DNA from: Salarchaeum japonicum
Lineage (GTDB): Archaea; Halobacteriota; Halobacteria; Halobacteriales; Halobacteriaceae
NCBI RefSeq assembly: GCF_020614395.1
Contig: NZ_CP085324.1
Location: forward strand, 248,001-312,000
Reading direction: 5' to 3'
Length of the DNA stretch: 64,000 nt
Each line of letters begins with the position of its first letter. Position 1 is the stretch's first letter. The notes beneath the pieces are model-generated. The model made no database searches, had not been told where the DNA came from, and saw only the letters and a program-made list of their open reading frames with translations. Made by a program: the position numbers and the translations under genes. Of this stretch, positions 52,562-61,191 are shown piece by piece.

Positions 52562-53272
52562 CGCGCCGAGAAGGCGACCCTCCAGTTGCAGGCGGTATCG
52601 GTTCTCCGAACGCTGAAGGAGACGCGGACGTACGACGAACTCGCGGCGGAAACTGACCTCCCGGCCGGCGACCTGAACCGGTACGTGAACGGCCACGTCC
52701 TCCCGAGCGCCGACCGCGCCCGCGAGGTCGTCGAGGGCGTCGGGACGGAGACGCTCCGCGACGAACTCGAAGCCCGGGTCTCCGTGGACGACGAGGGCTA
52801 CGTGGACAACTCCGGCGTCGTGTTCGACCAGTCCTTCCTCGACCTCGTCGCGCCGGTCGCGGCGGAGTCCTACGACTTCGGCCAGCCGGACGTGGTGCTC
52901 ACCGCGGCGACGGACGGCATCACGCTCGCGGCGGCGCTCGCCTCGTACTTCGACGCGCGGTGTGCGTACGCGAAGAAGTCGAAGGAGACGGCGGTGGACG
53001 AGTTCATCGAGGCCCGCCAGCGCCTCGACTCCGGCATCGAACTCACGTACTACCTCCCGGAGTCCGCGCTCTCCGCGGGCGAGTCGGTGCTGGTCGTGGA
53101 CGACCTCATCCGGTCCGGCGAGACGCAGGAACTCCTCCTCGACATCGCGACGACGGCGGACGCGGACGTTGCGGGCGTGTTCACGCTCATCGCGGTCGGC
53201 GACGAGGGTGTCGGGCGCGCCCGCGAGCGCACCGACGCGCCGGTCGGCACCCTCGCCGAGTTCGAGAAGTAG
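52556..53272 (+). CDS. gfcR: GfcR-type regulator (HTH plus phosphoribosyltransferase domain)
   Basis: 238 aa from the ATG at 52556. An N-terminal winged/HTH region (TYDELAAETDLPAGDLNRYVNG, in two parts) precedes a phosphoribosyltransferase-like domain with PRPP motif VLVVDDLIRSGET (about residues 180-192). This matches GfcR, formerly misread as a second PyrE. In Haloferax it is tied to sugar-catabolism genes; here it lies beside pyrE and a nucleobase permease, so a PRPP-linked purine role is also possible. Inverted repeats overlap its promoter. Confidence 0.88.
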   Translation: MNRAEKATLQLQAVSVLRTLKETRTYDELAAETDLPAGDLNRYVNGHVLPSADRAREVVEGVGTETLRDELEARVSVDDEGYVDNSGVVFDQSFLDLVAPVAAESYDFGQPDVVLTAATDGITLAAALASYFDARCAYAKKSKETAVDEFIEARQRLDSGIELTYYLPESALSAGESVLVVDDLIRSGETQELLLDIATTADADVAGVFTLIAVGDEGVGRARERTDAPVGTLAEFEK

Positions 53273-53284
53273 GCACGAACGTGC
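53273..53284 (+). terminator. hairpin after gfcR
   Basis: GCACG-AA-CGTGC directly after the gfcR stop, followed by a pyrimidine run (TTCTTCT). A likely transcription end signal before the permease promoter. Confidence 0.4.
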
Positions 53285-53379
53285 TTCTTCTGGGGTAGTA
53301 TGAGTCAATTATTGCACGACTAGCACAACTGTGTGGTAACGTTTAAGTAAAGTCTGTCGTGTACGCTCGAACGTGCATC

Positions 53380-54816
53380 ATGGGACTCGCTGATACCCTC
53401 GCCGACTACTTCGGGTTCGACGAACACGACACCGACCTCAGGACAGAGACCGTCGCGGGAATCACCACGTTCCTCGCGATGAGCTACATCATCGTCGTCA
53501 ACCCCGCCACGCTCGCCAAACAGGGCGACGAGTTCGGCGGGTTCGTCGTCGAGGGCTACACGTACGCCGAGACGGTGCAGATGCTCGCCGTCGTCACCAT
53601 CCTCGCGTCCGCCGCGGCGATTCTGGTGATGGCGTTCTACGCCAACCGGCCGTTCGGCCTGGCACCCGGCCTCGGCCTGAACGCCTTCTTCGCGTTCACC
53701 GTCGTCGGCGCGCTCGGCGTCCCCTGGCAGACCGCGCTCGCCGCCGTCGTCGTTGAGGGCGTGCTCTTCATCGTCCTCACCGCAATCGGCGCGCGCGAGT
53801 ACGTCATCAAACTGTTCCCCGAACCCGTGAAGTTCGCCGTCGGCACCGGTATCGGGCTGTTCCTCGCGCTCATCGGCTTCCAGGCGATGGGCGTCGTCGT
53901 CACCGACACCGCGACCGCCGTCTCCCTCGGCAACCTCGCGCAGAACCCCGTCGCCATCCTCGCCATCGTCGGCCTGTTCTTCACGCTCGCGCTCTACGCC
54001 CGCGGCGTCACCGGAAGCATCATCATCGGCATCCTCGGCACCACCGTCGCCGGCGTCGCGCTCACCCTCGCCGGCTACGGCGGCGGCAACCTCGCCGCGG
54101 ACTTCGTCACCACCTCCGGCTTCCAGTGGAGCGAACTCCCCGACGCCCAGTACGACATCACGCCGCTCGCCGGCGCGTTCATCGAGGGCTTCCAGAACGT
54201 CGAAGCCCTGAGCTTCGCGCTCATCGTCTTCACGTTCTTCTTCGTGGACTTCTTCGACACCGCGGGAACGCTCGTCGGCGTCGGCCAGGCGGGCGGATTC
54301 CTCGACGAGGACGGCGACCTCCCCGACGCCGACAAACCCCTGATGGCGGACGCCATCGGCACGACCGTCGGCGGGATGCTCGGCACGTCCACCGTCACCG
54401 CCTACATCGAATCCGCCGCCGGCGTCGAGGAAGGCGGCCGCACCGGCATGACCGCGCTCGTCATCGCCATCCTCTTCCTCGTCTCTCTCGTCTTCGTCCC
54501 GCTCGCCGCCGCCATCCCCCAGTACGCGAGCCACATCGCGCTCGTCGTCATCGGCGTCATCATGCTCGGGAACGTCACCGGCATCGACTGGAACGACCTC
54601 ACGTACGCCATCCCCGCCGGCCTCACCATCCTCGTCATGCCGTTCACCTACTCTATCGCGTACGGCATCGCCGCCGGCATCGTCTCCTACCCCATCGTCA
54701 AGACCGCCGTCGGCGAGTACGACGAGGTCAGCGTCGGGCAGTGGCTGCTCGCCGCCGCCTTCGTCGTCTACTTCTTCGTCCGCACCAGCGGAATCCTCCA
54801 GAGCACCGTCGCGTAA
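53380..54816 (+). CDS. NCS2 nucleobase permease (AzgA-like, hypoxanthine/guanine type)
   Basis: 478 aa from the ATG at 53380, with about 12-14 membrane helices. The N-terminal signature ETVAGITTFLAMSYIIVVNPATL is characteristic of the AzgA-like branch of NCS2 permeases for purine bases, and later FVDFFDTAGTLVGV matches the substrate site. TATA TTTAAGTAA (53342-53350) is about 34 nt upstream. Adjacent to gfcR and pyrE, consistent with nucleobase salvage. An in-frame start at 53359 is not needed. Confidence 0.92.
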   Translation: MGLADTLADYFGFDEHDTDLRTETVAGITTFLAMSYIIVVNPATLAKQGDEFGGFVVEGYTYAETVQMLAVVTILASAAAILVMAFYANRPFGLAPGLGLNAFFAFTVVGALGVPWQTALAAVVVEGVLFIVLTAIGAREYVIKLFPEPVKFAVGTGIGLFLALIGFQAMGVVVTDTATAVSLGNLAQNPVAILAIVGLFFTLALYARGVTGSIIIGILGTTVAGVALTLAGYGGGNLAADFVTTSGFQWSELPDAQYDITPLAGAFIEGFQNVEALSFALIVFTFFFVDFFDTAGTLVGVGQAGGFLDEDGDLPDADKPLMADAIGTTVGGMLGTSTVTAYIESAAGVEEGGRTGMTALVIAILFLVSLVFVPLAAAIPQYASHIALVVIGVIMLGNVTGIDWNDLTYAIPAGLTILVMPFTYSIAYGIAAGIVSYPIVKTAVGEYDEVSVGQWLLAAAFVVYFFVRTSGILQSTVA

Positions 54817-54862
54817 CGCCCCTACCCCACCGCTCTTTGTTCTCCGCGCTCTCCGTCCGGGT

Positions 54863-55108
54863 ATGAGCACGCTCACGCTCTACAACCTCCCCGGCTGCCC
54901 GTACTGCGCGAAAGTCAAGGACACGCTCGCGGAGCTCGACCTCGACTACGAGCAGATCGACGTGCCGCGCGCGCACTCCGAACGCACCGAGGTCGAGGAG
55001 GTCAGCGGCCAGACCGGCGTCCCCGTTCTCGTCGACCCCGAGCACGGCGTCGAGGGAATGCCGGAGTCCGACGACATCGTCGAGTACCTCGAAGAACAGT
55101 ACGCTTAG
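54863..55108 (+). CDS. glutaredoxin-like thiol-disulfide protein
   Basis: 81 aa thioredoxin fold. Active-site CPYC at C12 and C15, cis-Pro in GVPVL and C-terminal ESDDIVEYL. Reduces disulfides using glutathione-like thiols; haloarchaea use gamma-glutamylcysteine. ATG at 54863. Stop interlocks by 4 bp with the convergent regulator. Confidence 0.92.
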   Translation: MSTLTLYNLPGCPYCAKVKDTLAELDLDYEQIDVPRAHSERTEVEEVSGQTGVPVLVDPEHGVEGMPESDDIVEYLEEQYA

Positions 55109-56064
55109 GCTTCGCTCGGCTCGCCGCGCTCCTTGAGGAGGTCGCGGAACTCCTCGGGGTCGTCCATGTCCTCGACCTCGCTGCGCTCGATGATGGCGGT
55201 GCCGTCGATGGACGTCTGCTTGGACTTATCCACGAAGTAGACGGAGCGGGTGTGGGTGACGCGGCCGACGCTCGCCATGATTCGCGCGCGCTTCACCGCC
55301 GCCTCCGTCAGGTCTGAGTTCCCGGTGAGGAGGCTGGGTTCGCGCTCGTCCTCGCTCACGGCCTTGAACGGCGCGCGCGTCGTCGGGTGCACGTCGAACC
55401 CGACGCGGGTGAGCACGGTGAGCACGGGCTGGTCGGCGGGGTCGACGTCCGGGTCTTCCGGGGTTGGGTCGGCGTCCCGCACGTCCTCCGCGCCGTCCAT
55501 CACGTTCACGGGACTCGTGAGCGAATCCCCGAACAGCTCTTCGAGCTGGACGGCCACGTCGATGCTCGCGTTCATGCCGTCCTCGTACTTCGAGACGGTG
55601 CGCCGGGAGACGCCGAGCTCCTGGGCGAGCTGGCCGAGGCTCAAGCCCTGTTCTTCGCGTTCGTCCGCGAGCACGTCGCCGTCGATGTTCACGTAGAGAC
55701 CGCCGGGCGCGGCGTAGATGAGCGGCGGGACGCCGTCGAGGAAGTAGTCGAGCGCGGTGTCCGGGCTGATGGCGGGGACGCCGTGCCGGAAGTAGACCAC
55801 GCCGTGCTCCAACTCCTCGTCGCGACTGCGCAGGCCGATGACGAGCGGGGTGGCGTTCAGGTAGTGGCCGAGCCGCCGCATCTCCGCCCCGGTGGGTGCG
55901 TCGAACGCGTCGATGTTCGCGAGTATCTTGAGCAACACGACGTCCTCGCCGCGGCGCGCGGCGACGTCGAAGCTCTTCGGTCGGATGGTGGCGCGGTCGC
56001 TCACCGAAAACCCGGCGTCCGCGAGCATCGCGGTGACGTTCTCGATGAGAGCCGACCGTGACAT
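55105..56064 (-). CDS. COG1395-type HTH regulator
   Basis: 319 aa. An N-terminal alpha/beta domain (residues 1-120), a Cro/C1-type HTH (about 137-190; [23 protein letters not shown]) and a C-terminal domain (about 205-300). This is the widespread archaeal putative regulator family of unknown targets. Convergent with the glutaredoxin gene and divergent from tiaS. Confidence 0.9.
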   Translation of the reverse strand: MSRSALIENVTAMLADAGFSVSDRATIRPKSFDVAARRGEDVVLLKILANIDAFDAPTGAEMRRLGHYLNATPLVIGLRSRDEELEHGVVYFRHGVPAISPDTALDYFLDGVPPLIYAAPGGLYVNIDGDVLADEREEQGLSLGQLAQELGVSRRTVSKYEDGMNASIDVAVQLEELFGDSLTSPVNVMDGAEDVRDADPTPEDPDVDPADQPVLTVLTRVGFDVHPTTRAPFKAVSEDEREPSLLTGNSDLTEAAVKRARIMASVGRVTHTRSVYFVDKSKQTSIDGTAIIERSEVEDMDDPEEFRDLLKERGEPSEA

Positions 56065-56154
56065 AACCGGAGATAAGCCGCTAGGCGCATATATGCGTTG
56101 TGCCGGCGGGAGAGCGTCCGAAAGCTGTTAATCCGCCGCGAGAGAACGGTGCGT

Positions 56155-57411
56155 GTGACTATCGTCGGCCTGGACGACACGGACTCCCGGGAGCGCGGGA
56201 TGTGCACGACGTACGCCGCCCACGCGGTCGCGGAACGCCTCGACTCCGCCGGCCACGGCGTCGAACGCGTCCTGCTCGTCCGCCTGAACCCCGCCGCGCC
56301 GCACAAGACGCGGGGGAACGCCGCGCTCGCGATTCATACGGACGCCGACCCCGACTCGGCGTTCGACGCCGCCAGCGCCGTGGTGAGCGACGCGGCCGCG
56401 GTCGAGGACTCGAACACTCAGCCCGGCGTCGTGGTCGCGCCCGACGACGGCGCGGGCGCGAGCGAGTTCGCGTGGACGGCCGTCCGCGACCTCCTCGACC
56501 TCGACGACGCGCTCGCGCTCGCCGACGACCTGGACTATCGCCACGAGGGCTGGCGGGGCGGCCGCGGCCGCATCGGCGCGCTCGCCGCCGTCGGCGCGTG
56601 GACTGCCTTCTCGGACTGGACGTACGAACGCATCTCGTACCGCGAGCACGAGCGCCGCGGCACTCCCCGCGAGTTCTCCCACGAGTCCGTGTTCGCCGCC
56701 GCCGACGAGGGCTACCCCGACGTCTGGGACACGGTCGATAGGGGCGAGGGCGAGGCCGTTTGCGTGCCGCACACGCCCGGCCCCGTCCTCCACGGGATTC
56801 GCGGCGACAGTCCGGACGCCGTCCGCGCGGTCGCCGACGCCATCGAGTCCGAACCCGTGTACGCCGCGCGCACGTTCGTCACGAACCAGGGAACCGACGC
56901 CCACCTCCGGGACGCCGCGCTCACCGAAGTCGCAGACGGCGGCGCGTACCGCGTCGCGGGCACCGTCGCGTCGGAACCCGAGACCCGGCGGGGCGGCCAC
57001 GTCTTTCTCACGCTCGAAGCCGACGGCGACACCCTGGATTGTGCGGCGTTCGAGCCGACGAAGCGCTTCCGCGACCGGGTGCGCGCGCTCCGGCCCGGCG
57101 ACCGCGTGCTGGCGTGCGGCGAGGTGAGCGAGGGAACGCTCAAACTCGAAAAGCTCCGCGTGGACGCGCTCGCGTCCGTCGAGCACGTGACGCCGACGTG
57201 TCCCGACTGCGGGACTCGCATGGAGTCCGCGGGCCGCGACCAGGGGTACCGGTGTCGGGACTGCGACACCGCCGCGCCGGGGAAGGTCGAGCAACCGCTC
57301 CGCCGCGACCTCTCGCCCGGGTGGTACGAGGTGCCGCCGTGCGCGCGCCGCCACGTCTCCAAGCCGCTCGTCCGCGGCGGGTTCGACGCGCCGACCCATC
57401 TGGAGGGATAG
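56155..57411 (+). CDS. tiaS: tRNA(Ile2) 2-agmatinylcytidine synthetase
   Basis: 418 aa from the GTG at 56155; TATA CTGTTAAT (56125-56132) is 27 nt upstream. GLDDTDSRERGM near the N-terminus is the TiaS signature, followed by catalytic domains, an OB-fold (about 275-345) and a C-terminal zinc ribbon with CPDCGTRM and CRDC. It attaches agmatine to C34 of tRNA-Ile2 so it reads AUA. Earlier in-frame starts are rejected by the TATA position. Confidence 0.95.
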   Translation: MTIVGLDDTDSRERGMCTTYAAHAVAERLDSAGHGVERVLLVRLNPAAPHKTRGNAALAIHTDADPDSAFDAASAVVSDAAAVEDSNTQPGVVVAPDDGAGASEFAWTAVRDLLDLDDALALADDLDYRHEGWRGGRGRIGALAAVGAWTAFSDWTYERISYREHERRGTPREFSHESVFAAADEGYPDVWDTVDRGEGEAVCVPHTPGPVLHGIRGDSPDAVRAVADAIESEPVYAARTFVTNQGTDAHLRDAALTEVADGGAYRVAGTVASEPETRRGGHVFLTLEADGDTLDCAAFEPTKRFRDRVRALRPGDRVLACGEVSEGTLKLEKLRVDALASVEHVTPTCPDCGTRMESAGRDQGYRCRDCDTAAPGKVEQPLRRDLSPGWYEVPPCARRHVSKPLVRGGFDAPTHLEG

Positions 57412-57414
57412 ACG

Positions 57415-57522
57415 CGATGTTGACGAACATCGAGTCCACTCCGGAGCGGTTTCGACATATATGTCCTCGGGCCGACTTCGGACGGGGTTTGTATGCTTTC
57501 GATTTTAATTTCGGGACGAAAT
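57415..57522. repeat. four palindromes in the tiaS downstream region
   Basis: Within the 195-bp gap: CGATGTT-GACG-AACATCG (57415-57432) 3 bp after the tiaS stop, CTCCGGAG (57439-57446), GACATATATGTC (57454-57465) and ATTTCG-GGA-CGAAAT (57508-57522). The first may terminate tiaS; the rest may be operators or hairpins for the DUF7511 gene. The rest of the gap holds only a TATA box. Confidence 0.55.
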
Positions 57523-57531
57523 AGGTGGGTG

Positions 57532-57537
57532 TAAATA
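57532..57537 (+). promoter_or_regulatory. TATA box before the short leader ORF
   Basis: TAAATA, about 30 nt before the ATG of the 14-codon leader at 57565, so the predicted transcript starts close to that ATG. Confidence 0.5.
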
Positions 57538-57564
57538 CCGGGGGTGCGTAGTATGGGATAGCCG

Positions 57565-57609
57565 ATGCGCGATTCGACTGTCGCACACACGGCGGAGGTG
57601 GCCGCATGA
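57565..57609 (+). CDS. 14-aa leader ORF overlapping the DUF7511 gene
   Basis: ATG at 57565 opens 14 codons ending in a stop that overlaps the next ATG as ATGA (57606-57609). The TATA box at 57532-57537 places the transcript start close to this ATG. It may help translation of the downstream gene by reinitiation. It is too short to recognise and could be chance. Confidence 0.35.
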   Translation: MRDSTVAHTAEVAA

Positions 57610-57827
57610 GCGGCACCGACGCCCACGACGCTGCGACGTGCGCCGAGCGCGGCGAACTACCCCGCGCGAGCCAGCGCTGGCCGCGATTCCAGCTCGACTG
57701 TCGCGTCGAGTCCTATCCGGGCGGCGACGAGTGCACGGTGTACCCCGCCGACGCCCCCGAGGATGACGTGACGACGTGGCTCACCGCGAAAGGAGAGGCG
57801 TTCGTCTCGCTCGCAGACTGCCGCTAA
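57606..57827 (+). CDS. DUF7511-like small haloarchaeal protein
   Basis: 73 aa, acidic, with C11 and C32 and a short beta-rich core (RVESYPGGDECTVYPADAP, then TTWLTAKGEAFVSLA). I recall DUF7511 for this family; members are widespread in haloarchaea and often regulated by stress, but no function is known. Its stop abuts the convergent threonine synthase stop with no gap. Confidence 0.7.
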   Translation: MSGTDAHDAATCAERGELPRASQRWPRFQLDCRVESYPGGDECTVYPADAPEDDVTTWLTAKGEAFVSLADCR

Positions 57828-58895
57828 CTACGTTTTCAGTCCGCTCCCCGTGAGCGGCACCACCACGTCCTCGCCGTCCCTGATTTCGCCGCGTTCGCGG
57901 TACGCGCGGAGGCCGGCGGGCGCGACGGCGCTCGTCGGCTCGCAGTAGAACCCGCGGTCGTGCAGGCGCTCCAGTTCGTCGCGGGTGGTGTCGGCGTCGA
58001 GCGCGATGGCGTCGCCGCCCGTGGCGTCGATGGCGTCGAGAATCTGGTCGGCGCGCGCGGGGTCGGCTATCTGGATGCCGTCCGCCACGTCGTTCTCCCC
58101 GTCGCCGTCCGCGTGCAGGCGGTTCGCGATGGGAGCGACGCCCGCCGCCTGGACGCCGTACAGCCGCGGAATCGAGTCCGTCCAGCCGGCGTCGCGGAGC
58201 CGCCTGAACCCGCGGTACGCGCCGAGGAAGAGCGTGCCGTGGCCGAGCGGGAGCACGACGGCGTCCGGCACGTCCATGTCGCGCTGGACGGCGAGTTCGT
58301 ACGCGAACGTCTCCGTGCCCGCGTAGAACGCGGGGTTCCAGGCGTGACTCGCGTACCAGCCGTCGCCCGCCGCCACCGCCTCGACGCACGCCTCCGTCAC
58401 GTCGCCCCGCGTCCCCTCGATTCTGACCGGCGTCGCGCCCGCGGCCTCGATGGCGCGGAGTTTCGAGGGTTTCGCGTCCGCCGGCACGTAGATGTCCGCG
58501 TCGATGCCGGCGCGCGCGGCGTACTGCGCGACGGCCGCGCCCGCGTTCCCCGAGGAGTCCTCCAGCACGCGCTCCACGCCGAGTTCGGCCGCGCGCGACA
58601 GCAGGACGGTCGCGCCGCGGTCCTTGTAACTCCCCGAGGGGAAGACGAAGTCGAGTTTGAACTCGGCGTCCCACGCGGGCGCGTCGGTCAGCGGCGTGAA
58701 CCCCTCGCCGAGCGTCACCGCCGGGGTCGCGGGGAGGAAGTCAGCGAACGCCCACAGCCCCCGAGAGGCGTCCACGTCGCGGGGTTCGGGGAGCGCGCGC
58801 TCCGCGAAGTCGAGCGCGTGCCCGCACTCGCAGCGCCACGGCTCGTCGGGGCCCGCCGCGTACGTCGCGCCGCACGCGCCGCACTCCAGGGTCAT
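57828..58895 (-). CDS. threonine synthase-like PLP enzyme
   Basis: 355 aa from the ATG at 58895, which overlaps the upstream stop as ATGA. An N-terminal zinc-ribbon-like region with CGAC and CECGH (residues 5-27) precedes the fold-type II PLP domain with the Schiff-base Lys in SGSYKDRGA and SSGNAG. Fits threonine synthase, though related PLP beta-subunit proteins share the features. Its coupling with an aspartoacylase-like gene is unusual for threonine synthesis. Confidence 0.85.
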   Translation of the reverse strand: MTLECGACGATYAAGPDEPWRCECGHALDFAERALPEPRDVDASRGLWAFADFLPATPAVTLGEGFTPLTDAPAWDAEFKLDFVFPSGSYKDRGATVLLSRAAELGVERVLEDSSGNAGAAVAQYAARAGIDADIYVPADAKPSKLRAIEAAGATPVRIEGTRGDVTEACVEAVAAGDGWYASHAWNPAFYAGTETFAYELAVQRDMDVPDAVVLPLGHGTLFLGAYRGFRRLRDAGWTDSIPRLYGVQAAGVAPIANRLHADGDGENDVADGIQIADPARADQILDAIDATGGDAIALDADTTRDELERLHDRGFYCEPTSAVAPAGLRAYRERGEIRDGEDVVVPLTGSGLKT

Positions 58896-59848
58896 GCGGT
58901 GTCGATGTTCGTGCCGACGGAGCAGACGTACTCGCCGGTCGCCACCTGGGGGAGTCGCCGCGACCGCCAGAAGACGCCGTCGCCGCGCGCCGCGACCTCC
59001 GCCTTCAGCGACCCGAACACGTCCGTCACGCGGAACAGCACGTCGCCCGCGGACACCTCGTCCCCGAGTTCGGCCTCGAAGTTCACGATACCGCCGGCGG
59101 GCGCGCCGTACCGGTCGAAGCGCTTCGCGCGCGTCTGCGACTCCGGCTCCGCGTCGCCCTCGACGAACCCGTAGTGTTCGAGGACGTTCCAGACGCCGCG
59201 GACGCCGTACTCGATGGACTCCTCGTCCCAGCCGACCGCGCCGCCGAGTTCGGGGTCGATGGTCGGGATGCCCTCGTCGGGCGCGGCGCGCGCGAGCTGG
59301 CCGTCCGGCCCCTTCTGGTCGAGGACGTGCCCGCAGTCGAACACCTTCGCGAGTTCGAGACACTCGTCGTGGAGGCGGTGGCGGCGGCCGCACCGCACCC
59401 GCACCTCGTTCAGCATCCGGCTCGTCGAGCCCTGGTGGAGGTCGAGCACGAGGTCGGCGCGCTGCGCGGCCTCGAACGTCGCGTGCGCGACGCGCTCCGA
59501 CGAGGAGCCGTTCGCGTCCCCGGGGTACGCGCGGTTCATCTTCGTGTCGTCGATGGGGTTGCGGTGCTCCGCGACCTGGAACGCGTGCCAGTTCGTGATG
59601 CCGACGACGAGCACCGTCCCCGAGAGTTCCTGGGGGTCGAGCTGGGGGACGACGCGGTTCACGACGCCGACGCCGTTGAGTTCGTCGCCGTCGCTCGCCG
59701 CCTGCACGTACAGCGTCTCTCCCTCGTCAGCGCCGTTGATGACGGCGACGGGGAGTCCGATGGTGGTTCCGTCCCGCGTCTCGCCGACGTCGAGGCGGCC
59801 GAACCCGGCCTCCCCCGGCTCGGCGCTCGCGGAGCCCAGCGTGGTCAT
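58892..59848 (-). CDS. succinylglutamate desuccinylase/aspartoacylase family protein
   Basis: 318 aa. The M14-like zinc site region reads SDGDELNG where most relatives have HGDE-NG, so the usual His is replaced by Asp; a second zinc ligand is in DLHQGS and the C-terminus has a biotinyl/lipoyl-like hammerhead (VSAGDVLFRV). Would hydrolyse an N-acyl amino acid or remove a carboxyl-linked group, but the substrate is unknown. First gene of a coupled pair with the PLP enzyme. Confidence 0.82.
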   Translation of the reverse strand: MTTLGSASAEPGEAGFGRLDVGETRDGTTIGLPVAVINGADEGETLYVQAASDGDELNGVGVVNRVVPQLDPQELSGTVLVVGITNWHAFQVAEHRNPIDDTKMNRAYPGDANGSSSERVAHATFEAAQRADLVLDLHQGSTSRMLNEVRVRCGRRHRLHDECLELAKVFDCGHVLDQKGPDGQLARAAPDEGIPTIDPELGGAVGWDEESIEYGVRGVWNVLEHYGFVEGDAEPESQTRAKRFDRYGAPAGGIVNFEAELGDEVSAGDVLFRVTDVFGSLKAEVAARGDGVFWRSRRLPQVATGEYVCSVGTNIDTA

Positions 59849-59913
59849 TACCTACAATCCGCCGCTGGAAGGTATTGATTGGTTCGGTCCCGGAGAATCC
59901 CCGGAGAGCGCGG

Positions 59914-61104
59914 TCACGCGGACGCGAGCGCGTCGAGGCGTTCCGCGCCGGCGCGGGTGCCCTTCGCGAGCAGTACGTCGCCCGCGCGGAGGTCGGTGTC
60001 GGGGCCGGGTTGCACCACCCACTCGTCGTCCGTGTCCGGCCGCCGCACCGCGATGACGCGCATCCCCGTCTCGGTCTTCACCGCGCGCTCGCCGAGCGTC
60101 GCGCCGTCGAGGGCGCTGTCCGCTTCGACCGTCTGCCGGACGATGACCTCGTCGGACTCCTCGACGGCCTCCTGCACGACGACGTGCGTGTCCAGTCCGC
60201 GGAGGACGCCCTCGCTGATTTCGAGCGCCGCGTCGCTGATGACCTCGGTCGCGGTCGCGAGGTGCATCAGGCCGCGCAACCGGACTGGGTCGGGGACGTC
60301 CGCCGCCGCGCGGAGCGTCCACGCCTCGAAGCGCGACTTCAGCGCGTCCACCTCGGCTTCGAGTTCCACGACCTCCTCGGCTATCTCCGCGGAGTCGAAC
60401 AGCACGCTCCCGTACGCGAGGTCCACGGCGAGCTCGCTCATGTTCTTCATCAACACGAGCGAATCGACCGCGCGTTCGAGGTCCGTGATGTCCGGTTCCG
60501 CCGGCGCGGGCGGGGCGTACGGCTCGCCCGTCGCGGCCTCCACCACGTCCCCAATCGTCTCCTCGGGGCCGCGCAACAGGAGTACGTCGCCCGCCTCGAA
60601 CGCCGTCTCCCGGTCGGGGTTGAGGAGCCAGTCGCCGCCGCGCCGCACGGCGATGACGCGCACGCCCGTCTCCGTTTCGAGGTTCACGTCGGCGAACGTC
60701 CGGCCCGCGTACGCGGAGTCCGCGGCGAGTTCCGCGCGCACCAGCGTCTCCACGGCCTCCGGGAGCGCCGCTCGAATCGCCTCCGGCAGGCCGATGTCTT
60801 CGAGGACGACCTTCGCGATGTCGCCGGCGGCGTCGCTCACCTTCTCCGCCGCGCCCGTGATGCCGAGTACGGGCGCGAGCGACTCCACCTCCTCGGGGTT
60901 GCGCGCCGCCAGCATCACGCTCATCCGCGCCCGCATCTGCAGGACGTCCATGCGCTCCTCCAGCGCGAGCACTTCCTGCGCCACGTCGTCGCTCCCGTGG
61001 AGCACCGCGGAGTACGAGAGGTCGATGAGGAGTTCCGCCGTGTCCTTCATCTCCGCGAGGAGGGCTTTCACGCTCGCCGGCTCGTACTCCACGCGGCCAC
61101 TCAT
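59914..61104 (-). CDS. tandem PhoU-like / TrkA-C protein
   Basis: 396 aa from the ATG at 61104. Two repeats, each a helical PhoU-like module (about 5-95 and 205-300) followed by a TrkA-C (RCK_C) domain (about 110-190 and 315-390; TETGVRVIAVRRG, AGDVLL in both). No membrane helix is present. Such proteins are thought to regulate potassium or other ion transport by ligand binding. Frame continues open upstream only antisense to citrate synthase, hence the trimmed start. Confidence 0.85.
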   Translation of the reverse strand: MSGRVEYEPASVKALLAEMKDTAELLIDLSYSAVLHGSDDVAQEVLALEERMDVLQMRARMSVMLAARNPEEVESLAPVLGITGAAEKVSDAAGDIAKVVLEDIGLPEAIRAALPEAVETLVRAELAADSAYAGRTFADVNLETETGVRVIAVRRGGDWLLNPDRETAFEAGDVLLLRGPEETIGDVVEAATGEPYAPPAPAEPDITDLERAVDSLVLMKNMSELAVDLAYGSVLFDSAEIAEEVVELEAEVDALKSRFEAWTLRAAADVPDPVRLRGLMHLATATEVISDAALEISEGVLRGLDTHVVVQEAVEESDEVIVRQTVEADSALDGATLGERAVKTETGMRVIAVRRPDTDDEWVVQPGPDTDLRAGDVLLAKGTRAGAERLDALASA

Positions 61105-61161
61105 GCGTCCGGGTTCAGCGCCCGCGAACAAAAACCCTCGCGCGCTTCCTAATAGACAATC

Positions 61162-61169
61162 CTTTTGAA
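61162..61169 (+). promoter_or_regulatory. TATA box of the citrate synthase gene
   Basis: CTTTTGAA about 27 nt before the ATG at 61192. This fits a leaderless transcript and rejects the upstream in-frame TTG at 61165, which is part of the element. Confidence 0.6.
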
Positions 61170-61191
61170 AGACCGCGAAGAACCCCTGGCT

